From assembly GCF_019602855.1 (NCBI RefSeq), contig NZ_CP080767.1, forward strand, positions 1,860,001 to 1,924,000: a stretch of 64,000 nucleotides of DNA, in the 5' to 3' direction. A program made the translations under genes and the position numbers. Under the pieces are notes generated by a model. It ran no database searches, had not been told where the DNA came from, and was given only the letters and a program-made list of their open reading frames with translations. Of the stretch, positions 1 to 8,058 are shown in pieces (position 1 is the stretch's first letter; each line of letters begins with the position of its first letter). The stretch comes from Cupriavidus pinatubonensis (GTDB lineage: Bacteria > Pseudomonadota > Gammaproteobacteria > Burkholderiales > Burkholderiaceae).

Positions 1-531
1 AACCAGGCGTGGAACGAGGCCGATGCCGCGGGTGGTATTGCCATGCTCGAAGCCGCTGGCATCGACCTGATCGAGCAACCCACGCCGCGTGAGCAACGTA
101 CGGCGCTGGCCCGTCTGGCGGCGCGCTTCGTCGTGCCGATCATGGCGGATGAAGCGGTATGTGGCCCAGAAGATGCCATGGAACTCGCGCGCATCGGCGG
201 TGCCGATGTGTTCGCGCTGAAGATCGCGAAATCGGGCGGCATCTTCGGCATGCTGCGCACGGCAGCGGTTGGCGATGCCGCGGGTATCGCGCTATACGGC
301 GGTACGATGCTGGAAGGCAGCGTGGGCACCATCGCTGCCGCGCACGGCTTCTGCACGCTGCCGCAACTTGCGTGGGGCACAGAGTTGTTCGGCCCGCTGC
401 TGCTCAAGGACGATGTAGTCGTGCAGCGGCCCGAATATCGCGATTTCAGCCTGCACCTGCCCGCAGGCCCGGGGCTGGGCCTCGCGCTCGACGAAGACAA
501 GCTCGCGCACTACCGGCGCGACCGCGCTTAA
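1..531 (+). CDS. catB: Muconate cycloisomerase, C-terminal part (5' end outside window)
   Basis: The reading frame is open from base 1, so the true start lies upstream. The visible 176 residues are the barrel C-terminal half of an enolase-superfamily muconate lactonising enzyme. They begin at NQAW, just after the expected metal-binding Asp, and contain LIEQPT, ADEAV and LKIAKSGG, which carry the metal ligands and the catalytic Lys of this family. The enzyme converts cis,cis-muconate to muconolactone. It is followed after 31 bases by catC, which supports catB rather than another cycloisomerase. A chloromuconate cycloisomerase cannot be fully excluded, but a catC neighbour argues against it. 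Confidence 0.9.
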   Translation, partial: NQAWNEADAAGGIAMLEAAGIDLIEQPTPREQRTALARLAARFVVPIMADEAVCGPEDAMELARIGGADVFALKIAKSGGIFGMLRTAAVGDAAGIALYGGTMLEGSVGTIAAAHGFCTLPQLAWGTELFGPLLLKDDVVVQRPEYRDFSLHLPAGPGLGLALDEDKLAHYRRDRA

Positions 532-562
532 AGAACTGATCTGATTAGCCAAGAGGAACGCC

Positions 563-841
563 ATGCTTTACCTGGTCCGGATGGATGTGAACCTGCCGCA
601 CGACATGCCTGCTGCGCAGGCCGATGACATCAAGGCGCGCGAGAAGGCGTATGCCCAGCAGCTTCAGCACGAAGGCAAGTGGCAGCAGCTTTACCGCGTG
701 GTCGGCGAGTACGCCAACTACAGCATTTTCGACGTCGGTTCGCACGACGAGCTGCACACGCTGCTGTCCGGCCTGCCGCTGTTCCCGTACATGAAGATCC
801 ACGTGACCCCGCTGGCGAAGCACCCGTCGTCGATCCGCTGA
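563..841 (+). CDS. catC: Muconolactone delta-isomerase
   Basis: This 92-residue protein matches the small cytoplasmic muconolactone isomerase in length and sequence. It starts MLYLVRMDVNLP, contains GEYANYSIFDV near the middle, and ends with the LxxHPSSIR-type tail typical of CatC. It isomerises muconolactone to 3-oxoadipate enol-lactone. A purine-rich stretch (AAGAGGAACGCC) precedes the ATG. It sits between catB and a Bug binding-protein gene in one orientation, so it is probably cotranscribed with both. Confidence 0.95.
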   Translation: MLYLVRMDVNLPHDMPAAQADDIKAREKAYAQQLQHEGKWQQLYRVVGEYANYSIFDVGSHDELHTLLSGLPLFPYMKIHVTPLAKHPSSIR

Positions 842-896
842 ACGGCGGTACGCGAACAGAACAACCCGCATCACGCGAGCAAGCAGAGAGGAGACT

Positions 897-1892
897 ATGA
901 AGACGTTGTTTCAGCGGCTGGCAGGTGTCAGCCGCACAGGCGCGCTTGCGCTGGCCGCGAGCCTTTCGTTCGCCGCACCGGCCGCGCACGCGGCCTATCC
1001 CGACCACCCGATCCGCTGGATCGTGCCGTTCCCGTCGGGCGGCGCGATGGACAACATCGCGCGCACGCTGGGCGAGGACATGTCGCGCACGCTGGGCCAG
1101 TCGATCGTGGTCGAGAACCGCCCCGGCGCGGGCGGCAACATCGGCGCCGAACTGGTGGCGCGTTCGCCGGCCGACGGCTATACGCTGATCATCGTCGCCA
1201 ATGGCATGGCCGTGAACCCGGCGCTGTACGGCAAGCTGTCGTATGACCCGATCAAGGATTTCGCGCCGGTATCGCTGCTGGCCGTCGTGCCCAACGTGCT
1301 CGTCGCCAACAAGGCGCGCCGCCAGGAGACCACCGTCAAGGACGTGATCGCCCACGCGAAGGCATCGCCGGGCAAGTACACCTATGCGTCGGCCGGTAAC
1401 GGCACATCGATCCACCTGGCGGGGGAACTGTTCGCGTCGATGGCCGGCGTGGACATGCTGCATATCCCGTACAAGGGCAGCGGCCCGGCCATGACCGACC
1501 TGCTGGGCGGACAGGTCGACTACATGTTCGACAGCATCACCTCGGCCAAGCCGCAGATCGATTCGGGCAAGCTGACGCCGATTGCTGTGACGACCGCTAA
1601 GCGCTCCAGCGCGCTGCCGAACGTGCCGACCGTGGCCGAGGCCGGGCTGCCCGGCTATGAACTGTCGCCGTGGTTTGCGACGTTCGTGCCGGCGAAGACG
1701 CCGCAGCCCGTGATCGACACCCTGAACCGCGCCATGCTCGAAGCGCTGCGCAAGCCGGCTGTGCAGAAGCGCCTTGCGATGATCGGTGCCGAGCCGATCG
1801 GCAGCTCTCCGGCGGTACTGCGCGACCACCTGGCAAAGGAAACCGAGAAGTGGGGCGCGCTCATTCGCCAGCGCGGCATCCACGCCGACTGA
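897..1892 (+). CDS. Bug/TctC-family periplasmic tricarboxylate-type substrate-binding protein
   Basis: The 331-residue protein has a Sec signal peptide ending near AHAAYPD (about residues 1-31). The mature N-terminus reads YPDHPIRWIVPFPSGGAMD, the hallmark of Bordetella uptake gene (Bug) receptors. Later ADGYTL, YASAGNG and LPGYELSPWF also fit the family. Bug proteins bind carboxylates or amino acids in the periplasm, and many are orphans without membrane partners. Its place between catC and catD suggests a ligand from the aromatic branch (benzoate, muconate or similar), but this is inference. GGAGAC lies just before the ATG. Confidence 0.9.
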   Translation: MKTLFQRLAGVSRTGALALAASLSFAAPAAHAAYPDHPIRWIVPFPSGGAMDNIARTLGEDMSRTLGQSIVVENRPGAGGNIGAELVARSPADGYTLIIVANGMAVNPALYGKLSYDPIKDFAPVSLLAVVPNVLVANKARRQETTVKDVIAHAKASPGKYTYASAGNGTSIHLAGELFASMAGVDMLHIPYKGSGPAMTDLLGGQVDYMFDSITSAKPQIDSGKLTPIAVTTAKRSSALPNVPTVAEAGLPGYELSPWFATFVPAKTPQPVIDTLNRAMLEALRKPAVQKRLAMIGAEPIGSSPAVLRDHLAKETEKWGALIRQRGIHAD

Positions 1893-1925
1893 TCCAACCA
1901 AGCCCGCTGCGGCGGGCAGCCTGAC

Positions 1926-2735
1926 ATGACCAATCCTGCTTATCCCGCCCGCACCGGCACGGCCATCAGCGCCGGCGTTTCCATCCACTACACGATCGAA
2001 GGCGCCGCCGGCGCGCCGGTGCTGGTCATGTCCAATTCGCTGGGCACCACGCTACAGATGTGGGACCCGCAGATGCCGGCTTTGCTCAGGCATTTCCGCG
2101 TGCTGCGCTATGACACGCGCGGTCATGGCCGCTCGTCGGTACCTGCGCAGCCGTTCAGCATGGCGGAACTCGGTGCGGACGTGATCGCGGTGATGGACGA
2201 TGCCGGCGTCGAACGTGCCCAGTTCTGTGGGCTATCGATGGGCGGCATGACCGGCATGTGGCTGGCGCGGCATCACGCTAACCGCTTCGATCGCTTCGTG
2301 CTGGCCAATACCGCCGCGCTGATTGGCCCGGCCTCGGTGTGGGACAACCGCATTGCTACCGTGCTGCGTGATGGCATGGCGGCTATCGTTCCGGGCGTGC
2401 TGGAGCGCTGGTTCACGTCGTCTTACCGCGCGTCGCACGCACAAGCCATGGAGCCCGTGCGCGACATGCTGCTCGGCTGCGATCCCGCAGGCTATACCGC
2501 CAACTGCGCCGCCGTGCGAGATGCCGACCTGCGCGCCATCGTGCCGCAGATCGATGCCAGCGTGCTGGTCATCGCCGGCGAGCAGGATGCCGCTACCACG
2601 CCCGCGCAAGGCCGTGAAGTCGCGCAGGCCGTGCCGGGCGCGGAATACCTGTCGCTCGACGCAGCGCACCTGTCGAACTGGGAGCTGCCGCAAGCGTTCG
2701 CGGATGCCGTGGTGAGGTTTCTCAAGGCAGCGTAA
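1926..2735 (+). CDS. catD: 3-oxoadipate enol-lactonase (alpha/beta hydrolase)
   Basis: The 269-residue alpha/beta hydrolase has nucleophile elbow G-L-S-M-G with Ser104, and candidate Asp221 (GEQDAATTP) and His248 (DAAHLSNWE) completing the triad. The N-terminus contains the VLVMSNSLGTTLQMWDPQ segment typical of PcaD/CatD. It hydrolyses 3-oxoadipate enol-lactone to 3-oxoadipate, the last step of the catechol branch before CoA activation. It starts 33 bases after the Bug gene. No 3-oxoadipate CoA-transferase or thiolase follows, so those genes must be elsewhere. Confidence 0.92.
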   Translation: MTNPAYPARTGTAISAGVSIHYTIEGAAGAPVLVMSNSLGTTLQMWDPQMPALLRHFRVLRYDTRGHGRSSVPAQPFSMAELGADVIAVMDDAGVERAQFCGLSMGGMTGMWLARHHANRFDRFVLANTAALIGPASVWDNRIATVLRDGMAAIVPGVLERWFTSSYRASHAQAMEPVRDMLLGCDPAGYTANCAAVRDADLRAIVPQIDASVLVIAGEQDAATTPAQGREVAQAVPGAEYLSLDAAHLSNWELPQAFADAVVRFLKAA

Positions 2736-2845
2736 GACGCTCGCCACCCGCTGACGCGCCCCACCCGCCGCACACCTCGCCCGCCGGCCACGCCGGCTAC
2801 ACAGCGGCCATGCGCTCGCCTGATCCCAGCTGTTCCCTGAAGAAT

Positions 2846-2877
2846 AAAAAAATGCCCGCTCCTGGGAAGGAGCGGGC
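2846..2877 (-). terminator. Intrinsic terminator, minus strand
   Basis: A 10-base perfect stem, GCCCGCTCCT paired with AGGAGCGGGC around GGGA (2854-2877), is followed on the minus strand by a run of seven T (2846-2852, one interruption nearby). On the + strand no T run follows, so it is not a clean terminator for catD. It marks the end of a minus-strand transcript. Confidence 0.75.
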
Positions 2878-3100
2878 GCCGACTCAAGCAAGGGAAATAC
2901 TCAGGCTGTCCGGAGGGAAGCCGAGTGCATAAAAATGTACTGGGAATGGTATCTCGTTAGTTCGTCCGGAATGGATCCATTTCGGACGACGTCGGGTCAC
3001 CACCATGTCACTCCGACAGGGTGACAACGAACCGCGCGCCGTTTTAGGTCTTGTGCGTAAAAAAGCGCTTTTTGCCAAAGCGGCGTCATCGGCCACCGGC
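2846..3100 (-). ncRNA. Candidate structured small RNA or short transcript ending at a minus-strand terminator
   Basis: No convincing protein gene lies in 2736-3251. On the minus strand a textbook intrinsic terminator (2846-2877) ends something, yet the only flanking genes are both on +. Upstream of that terminator are three inverted repeats: 2962-2989 (13-base arms with one mismatch around GATC), 3006-3026 (TGTCAC/GTGACA) and 3061-3074 (AAAAAGCGCTTTTT). This density of stems suggests a structured RNA. The 5' end is a guess; no clear promoter was identified. An 88-codon minus-strand frame (2884-3150) also ends here, but its composition does not look like a protein. Confidence 0.3.
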
Positions 3101-3178
3101 CTCGCATCGAACAAACCCACCCCTCGGGTCTGAAATTTCCGATAGGGCAATCAGCCCGTGCCCAATGTTAGGCAAAGG

Positions 3179-3191
3179 GTAGGAAACCTAC
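3179..3191. promoter_or_regulatory. Palindrome upstream of the RcsB-like regulator gene
   Basis: GTAGG-AAA-CCTAC is a perfect 13-base inverted repeat about 60 bases before the start of the response regulator gene at 3252. Its TAGGAAACCTA core loosely resembles an Rcs box. A role as an autoregulatory operator is inference only. Confidence 0.3.
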
Positions 3192-3251
3192 TATCCCGGC
3201 AGTACGCGAGCCGCTGAGGGTTCGCATCCCATCTGCCAAGGAGACGTAGCG

Positions 3252-3896
3252 ATGATCAGGGTACTCATTGCCGATGACCATCCGATTGTCCTCAGCGGCC
3301 TCCGCCAGGAACTGAGCCGCCACGCAGGAATAGAGATGATCGGCATGGCCCGCAACTCCACCGAACTGGTCCGTTTGCTCGACGCTGTCCCCTGCGATGT
3401 GGTCGTGACCGACTACTCGATGCCCGACGGCGAGCATGGCGATGGAATCGCAATGCTGGAGATGCTGCGACGACGTTATCCGGACACGCGCCTCGTGGTG
3501 TTCACGATGATCGAAAACGCCTTGTCGATCCGGAATATCCGCAGCGCCGGGGTTGCGGTCGTGCTCACCAAGACCGATCCGCTGCACCACCTGGCGCCGG
3601 CGATCCGTGCTGCGTTCAGCGAACTGACCTACGTACCGCCGTCGTTGCACGAGCTGCCCGATACGGCCGTGACAGGCGAGGGCGGTCCCGAAACCAGGCT
3701 GTCGCATCGAGAACTTGAGGTGCTGCGCAAATGCGCAGCGGGCATTTCGCTGGTTGAAATTGCGCGGCAGGCAAACCGCAGCCGCAAGACCATCAGCGTG
3801 CAGAAAAACATGGCGATGAAGAAGCTCGGCCTGAGCACCGGCTACGAGCTGTGTCAGTACGCCATCGCGCATGGCCTGCTGCCGGGCAGGCAATAA
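3252..3896 (+). CDS. RcsB-like response regulator (receiver plus LuxR HTH)
   Basis: The 214-residue protein has a receiver domain (about 1-125) with acidic pair D8-D9, phospho-acceptor D54 (VVTDYSMPDG), T85 and K107, then a LuxR/NarL HTH (about 148-205). The segment around D54 and the RRRYPD / FTMIENA stretch are close to enterobacterial RcsB rather than NarL or FimZ. AGGAGA precedes the ATG at good spacing. No histidine kinase is adjacent, so it is an orphan in this window. It stops 84 bases before the pilin start, so it likely controls the fimbrial genes; this is inferred from position. Confidence 0.9.
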   Translation: MIRVLIADDHPIVLSGLRQELSRHAGIEMIGMARNSTELVRLLDAVPCDVVVTDYSMPDGEHGDGIAMLEMLRRRYPDTRLVVFTMIENALSIRNIRSAGVAVVLTKTDPLHHLAPAIRAAFSELTYVPPSLHELPDTAVTGEGGPETRLSHRELEVLRKCAAGISLVEIARQANRSRKTISVQKNMAMKKLGLSTGYELCQYAIAHGLLPGRQ

Positions 3897-3900
3897 GGCG

Positions 3901-3925
3901 TGAATGGCATGAATGGCATGAATGC
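3901..3925 (+). repeat. Short 9-base tandem repeat
   Basis: TGAATGGCA occurs twice in direct succession and is followed by a third partial copy (TGAATGCGC), immediately after the regulator gene and before the pilin. It lies in the presumed leader of the fimbrial genes. Confidence 0.4.
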
Positions 3926-3980
3926 GCCTTCCCGATTTCCACGGCCGCGCGCCGTTTTTTTAACCCAGCACAGAGACAGA

Positions 3981-4538
3981 ATGAATACCAGGCTTTTTAC
4001 CGCACTGATGATGGCCGGTGCAGCAACCAGCGCGTCATACGCGCATGCGTCGGACGGCACGATCACCTTCAAGGGCCAGGTCACCGACACCACCTGCACC
4101 ATTACAACGGGCAACGCGGGCAGCTTCACCGTGACGCTGCCCAATGTGTCCAAGACCAATCTGGCCGCCGCCGGTAGTACGGCCGGCACGACGGGCTTCT
4201 CGATAGCGCTGAGCAACTGCAATCCTGCCAGTGGGAACGTCCATGCCTTCTTCGAAGCGGGCGCCAATGTCGATCCCGCGACCGGACGGCTCGTCAACAC
4301 CGATGATATTGGCAGCGGCGGCGCAGCCAACGTGCAGATCGGGCTGCTCAATCCGTCGAGCGGCAGCCTGATTTCCATTGGCGCCTCCGACGGCGCTGCG
4401 CAGAATTCGATGGCGCAGCCGATCAAGCCGGATGGCACGGCACTGCTGCCATACGCAGCCCAGTACGTGGCGACAGGCGGCGCGGCCGCTGCCGGGTCGG
4501 TCTCGTCGAGCGTCACCTACATCCTGTCGTATCAGTAA
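3981..4538 (+). CDS. Type 1-like fimbrial major subunit (pilin)
   Basis: The 185-residue protein starts at MNTRLFTALM with a signal peptide ending AHA (about residue 23). The mature part begins SDGTITFKGQVTDTTCTI, the usual start of chaperone-usher pilins, with a second Cys in ALSNCNP forming the expected disulfide. It ends SSSVTYILSYQ, the C-terminal beta strand that pairs with the chaperone. A longer in-frame start at 3900 would add 27 residues before the signal peptide and is unlikely. It is the first structural gene of the fimbrial cluster. Confidence 0.9.
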   Translation: MNTRLFTALMMAGAATSASYAHASDGTITFKGQVTDTTCTITTGNAGSFTVTLPNVSKTNLAAAGSTAGTTGFSIALSNCNPASGNVHAFFEAGANVDPATGRLVNTDDIGSGGAANVQIGLLNPSSGSLISIGASDGAAQNSMAQPIKPDGTALLPYAAQYVATGGAAAAGSVSSSVTYILSYQ

Positions 4539-4602
4539 GGCCACGGGGCCGGAACAGGGGCAGCTATTGGCGGCCCTGTATTCCGGCTCTGCCGAAGTAC
4601 CC

Positions 4603-5376
4603 ATGCCAAGCCACCTTTTCAACTCACGGCGGCCTTTCATGGCCGTGCTGCTGGCCGCGCTGGTCGCCGTCGGCGTGAGCCCAGTCACCCCTGCGTTCGG
4701 CTCGGTGGTCATCGCCGGCACGCGCGCCGTCTACAACGCCCGTGATCGCGAAGTCACGATCAAGCTGACCAACGAAGGCAACGCGCCGGCGCTGGTGCAG
4801 TCATGGTTCGACAAGGGCGATCCCGCAGCGCCGCCGGCAAGCATCGGCGTGCCGTTCGTGCTGACGCCACCGGTCGCGCGTATCGATCCAGGAAAGGGTC
4901 AGAGCCTGCGCATCGTCTACACCGGCGAACCGCTACCCGAGGATCGCGAATCGGTCTTCTGGCTCAATGTGCTGGAGATACCGCCCAAGCCCAACGCGGA
5001 ACAGACTGGTTCTAACAAGCTGCAACTCGCATTCCGCTCGCGCATCAAGTTTTTTTACCGTCCCGAAGGGCTCAAGGGTACGCCGGGCGAGGCGCCGGCG
5101 AAACTTGTCTGGCGACTCGCACGAACCGATGGCCGGCTGCTGATCGAATGCCACAACCCTACGGCGTTCCACGTTTCGGTCGTCAGCGTCGAGCTGTCGT
5201 CCGGCGGCAAGCGTGCCGTCAACGAGCGCGGCGCCATGGTGGCGCCCGGCGAAACGCGCCAGTTCCCGCTCAACGGCGACGTCCCGTCCGTCCCCGGCAC
5301 CAAGGTCCGCTACCACACGCTCAATGACTGGGGCAGTTCGAACGATGGCGAAGCGCCACTGGACGACGCCAGGTAG
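4603..5376 (+). CDS. PapD-like periplasmic fimbrial chaperone
   Basis: The 257-residue product has a signal peptide (MPSHLF... ending near AFG) and two immunoglobulin-like domains. The G1/A1 strand region reads GTRAVYNARDREVTIKLTN, followed by VQSWFDKGDP, PFVLTPPVARIDPGKGQ and SVFWLNVLEIPPKP, all classic chaperone motifs. It folds pilin subunits in the periplasm by donor-strand complementation and passes them to the usher. The frame is open 225 bases further upstream, but the signal peptide fixes the start at 4603. It lies between pilin and usher genes. Confidence 0.93.
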   Translation: MPSHLFNSRRPFMAVLLAALVAVGVSPVTPAFGSVVIAGTRAVYNARDREVTIKLTNEGNAPALVQSWFDKGDPAAPPASIGVPFVLTPPVARIDPGKGQSLRIVYTGEPLPEDRESVFWLNVLEIPPKPNAEQTGSNKLQLAFRSRIKFFYRPEGLKGTPGEAPAKLVWRLARTDGRLLIECHNPTAFHVSVVSVELSSGGKRAVNERGAMVAPGETRQFPLNGDVPSVPGTKVRYHTLNDWGSSNDGEAPLDDAR

Positions 5377-5439
5377 CCGTGCTGGTCCGCAGGTGCCGCG
5401 ACGGCCGCGCGCCGAACCGACCGGCTCCAGGAAATCTCA

Positions 5440-8058
5440 ATGCAAGTCAGAAGAAGGCAGCGCCTGTTTCCTTCCCGTCTGCGCCCGTGCTGCGTGGTGG
5501 TGCTCTCGCTAATCAGCATTTCGACCGCCCGTGCAACCACGACTGGCTCCGGGGACGTGGAATTCAATGACGTATTCCTGCGGCAGCCCGGTGGCGGCAA
5601 GCTTGATGTGTCGCGCTTCAACCGAGGGAACGTGCCGTTGCCGGGGACCTATCGTGCCGACTTGCAGGTCAACGGGGCGTGGGTTGGCATGGCCGAGATC
5701 ACACTGCGGCAGGCGGGGAATGGTGCACGCGATGTCCAACCCTGTTTTGACCGCATGCTGATCGAACGCGCAGGGGTGGACGTTACGCGGTTGCCGGCCC
5801 CATCCGCCGAGCGTCTTGTTCATGCAGCCATGGCGGACTGCGTGACGTTGCCGGAGCTGGTTCCCGGCGCGAACGCCGCCTTTGACAATGGCGAACTGCG
5901 GCTCGATCTGAGCGTGCCGCAGTCGTTCCTGAGCCGTAGCGCGCGTGGCTATGTCGATCCGCGCTACTGGGACGAGGGTGTCACTGCTGCGCGCCTGGCG
6001 TACAACGCCAACGTGTATCACACGGAGAGCACCGGAGTTTCGTCAACGCAGGGCTATCTCGGCCTGAATGCGGGCATCAACATCGGTCCCTGGCGTTTCC
6101 GGCACTATGGCACCCTTTCGTACGATGCGGTCGCCGGCAATCGCTACCAGTCGGTGCAGACCAGCGTACAGCGCTCGATCACGCCGATGCGCAGCCAACT
6201 GGTGGTGGGGGATGCGTTTACGGACGGCGCCATGTTCGACAGCTTCGGCTTCCGCGGCGTGCAGTTCGCCACCGACGATCGCATGCTGCCCGAATCGCAG
6301 CGCGGCTACGCGCCGACAGTCCGGGGCATCGCCAACAGCAACGCGCGGGTGCAGGTACGGCAAAACGGCAACATCATCTACGAGACCACCGTCGCGCCAG
6401 GCACGTTCGAGATCGACGATCTCTACGCAACCGGCTACGGCGGCGACCTGGAAGTGCTGGTGACCGAGGCGGACGGCAGTGTCCGTGCCTCGTTCGTGCC
6501 TTACGCGCCCGTCGTGAACGCGTTGCGCCCCGGCATCTGGCGCTATAGCGTGACATCGGGCCAGTATCGCAACACCGGCGTGCAAAGTACGCCGCTTTTC
6601 CTGCAGGCAACCGTGCAGCACGGCATCTCCAACCTGTTGACTGGCTATGGCGGAATGCTCGCTGCTCAAGGCTATTTCTCGATCGTCCTCGGCATGGCGA
6701 TGAACACGCGCTACGGCGCATTCGGCGCTGACGCTACCCATGCCACCACGCGCCTGGTCAGCCAGCCCGACCGTAGTGGCCAGAGCATGCGCTTGTCCTA
6801 CAGCAAAATGGTCTCGCCCACGCGCACCAACGTGACGCTGGCCGCCTACCGGTACTCCACGAGCGGCTTTCTGAACTTTGCCGATGCAGTGGCAACGCGC
6901 AGCCTCGATGACGCGGGCGCCGTCCCCGTGCCTGGCGGCGTCCGGCGCGGGCGCCTGCAAGTCACCATCAGCCAGGGCATGCCGGCAGGATACGGCAACG
7001 TCTACCTGTCAGGATCCGCGCAGGACTACTGGAACCACCGCGGCCGGGACACCCAGTACCAGGCCGGGTACAACAACAGCTACAAGCGTGTCAGCTACGG
7101 CATCTCGGCAGCACGGCAGATCAACCTGGGCACCGCCAGGTGGGAGAACCGCGTCATGCTCACGGTCGGCATACCGTTGGGCAGGACACCGCACGCCCCG
7201 TATGCGATGACGAGTCTGCAGAAGGACTCGTCCGGTGTCATGGGCGTTCAGGAATCCCTGACCGGCACGCTCGGCGCGGACAGCAAATTCACGTATGGAC
7301 TCAACGCGAGCCACGGCAGTGGCGGTGGCACCGTCACCAGCAGCGTCGCCGGCAATGCGGGCTATGTCTCGCCAATTGCGACGCTGACCGCCAACGCGAG
7401 CCACGGCAACCACTACAGCCAGTACGGCGCCGGCATCTCCGGCGGCATCGTCGCTTATGCCGGCGGGGTGACGTTCTCGTCGGCGCTGGGCGATACCGTC
7501 GCCATCGTGGAGGCTGCGGACGCTACCGGCGCGCGCGTGGCCAATGCCAATGGACTGCGGCTCGATCCGTGGGGCCATGCGATCGTGCCAAACCTGATGC
7601 CGTTCTCGCGCAATCCCGTCGAGATCGACCCCAAGGGCCTTCCGCTCGATGTGGAGCTGCGTTCGACGCTGCAGCAGGTGGCGCCAACGTCGGGGGCCGT
7701 GGTCCGTGTACGGTTCGATACCGGCAAAGGTGGCCGGGCGGCGATCCTGCGCGTGCGCATGAGTGACGGCACGCCGTTGCCGTTCGCCGCCGAGGTATTC
7801 GATGCCGACGGGAACCTTGCGGGAACCGTCGGCCAGGACGGGCAACTCCTGGCGCGCGGGCTGACACGGGACGCCGGTGTGCTGACAGCAAAATGGGGAC
7901 CGCTGCAGGCGGACACTTGCGCCTTCCGCTATGCACTGCCGGCGTCTACGGGCAATCCGGGACGCGCATTACCCCGCGCCGACGGTGTATGCGGCGACCA
8001 CGCTTCGGCTACGGTGTCCATGAAGCGCAATCATCCGGATGCACAAGGAGCGCAATGA
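5440..8058 (+). CDS. Outer membrane fimbrial usher (FimD/PapC family)
   Basis: The 872-residue protein has a basic N-terminus and hydrophobic signal (about 1-34). The usher N-domain begins VEFNDVFLRQPGGGKLDVSRFNRGNVPLPGTYRADLQVNG. The barrel and plug region contains RGYAPTVRGIANSNARVQVRQNG, a conserved usher signature, and the C-terminal domains end near residue 850. It forms the outer membrane pore that secretes and assembles pilins. Its length is slightly above the usual 800-850. The stop overlaps the ATG of the next gene (ATGA), so translation is coupled. Confidence 0.95.
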   Translation: MQVRRRQRLFPSRLRPCCVVVLSLISISTARATTTGSGDVEFNDVFLRQPGGGKLDVSRFNRGNVPLPGTYRADLQVNGAWVGMAEITLRQAGNGARDVQPCFDRMLIERAGVDVTRLPAPSAERLVHAAMADCVTLPELVPGANAAFDNGELRLDLSVPQSFLSRSARGYVDPRYWDEGVTAARLAYNANVYHTESTGVSSTQGYLGLNAGINIGPWRFRHYGTLSYDAVAGNRYQSVQTSVQRSITPMRSQLVVGDAFTDGAMFDSFGFRGVQFATDDRMLPESQRGYAPTVRGIANSNARVQVRQNGNIIYETTVAPGTFEIDDLYATGYGGDLEVLVTEADGSVRASFVPYAPVVNALRPGIWRYSVTSGQYRNTGVQSTPLFLQATVQHGISNLLTGYGGMLAAQGYFSIVLGMAMNTRYGAFGADATHATTRLVSQPDRSGQSMRLSYSKMVSPTRTNVTLAAYRYSTSGFLNFADAVATRSLDDAGAVPVPGGVRRGRLQVTISQGMPAGYGNVYLSGSAQDYWNHRGRDTQYQAGYNNSYKRVSYGISAARQINLGTARWENRVMLTVGIPLGRTPHAPYAMTSLQKDSSGVMGVQESLTGTLGADSKFTYGLNASHGSGGGTVTSSVAGNAGYVSPIATLTANASHGNHYSQYGAGISGGIVAYAGGVTFSSALGDTVAIVEAADATGARVANANGLRLDPWGHAIVPNLMPFSRNPVEIDPKGLPLDVELRSTLQQVAPTSGAVVRVRFDTGKGGRAAILRVRMSDGTPLPFAAEVFDADGNLAGTVGQDGQLLARGLTRDAGVLTAKWGPLQADTCAFRYALPASTGNPGRALPRADGVCGDHASATVSMKRNHPDAQGAQ

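Noticed and set aside
630-1988. 452-residue open frame on the minus strand
   Set aside because: Antisense to catC, Bug and catD, rich in Arg/His/Gly from GC-rich third positions; no family signature.
2783-2797. GCCGGC-CAC-GCCGGC hairpin as the catD terminator
   Set aside because: Short, no T run, and such GC palindromes are frequent by chance in this composition.
2884-3150. 88-codon minus-strand frame ending at the terminator
   Set aside because: Composition does not look like a protein, no ribosome-binding site, and inverted repeats suggest RNA instead.
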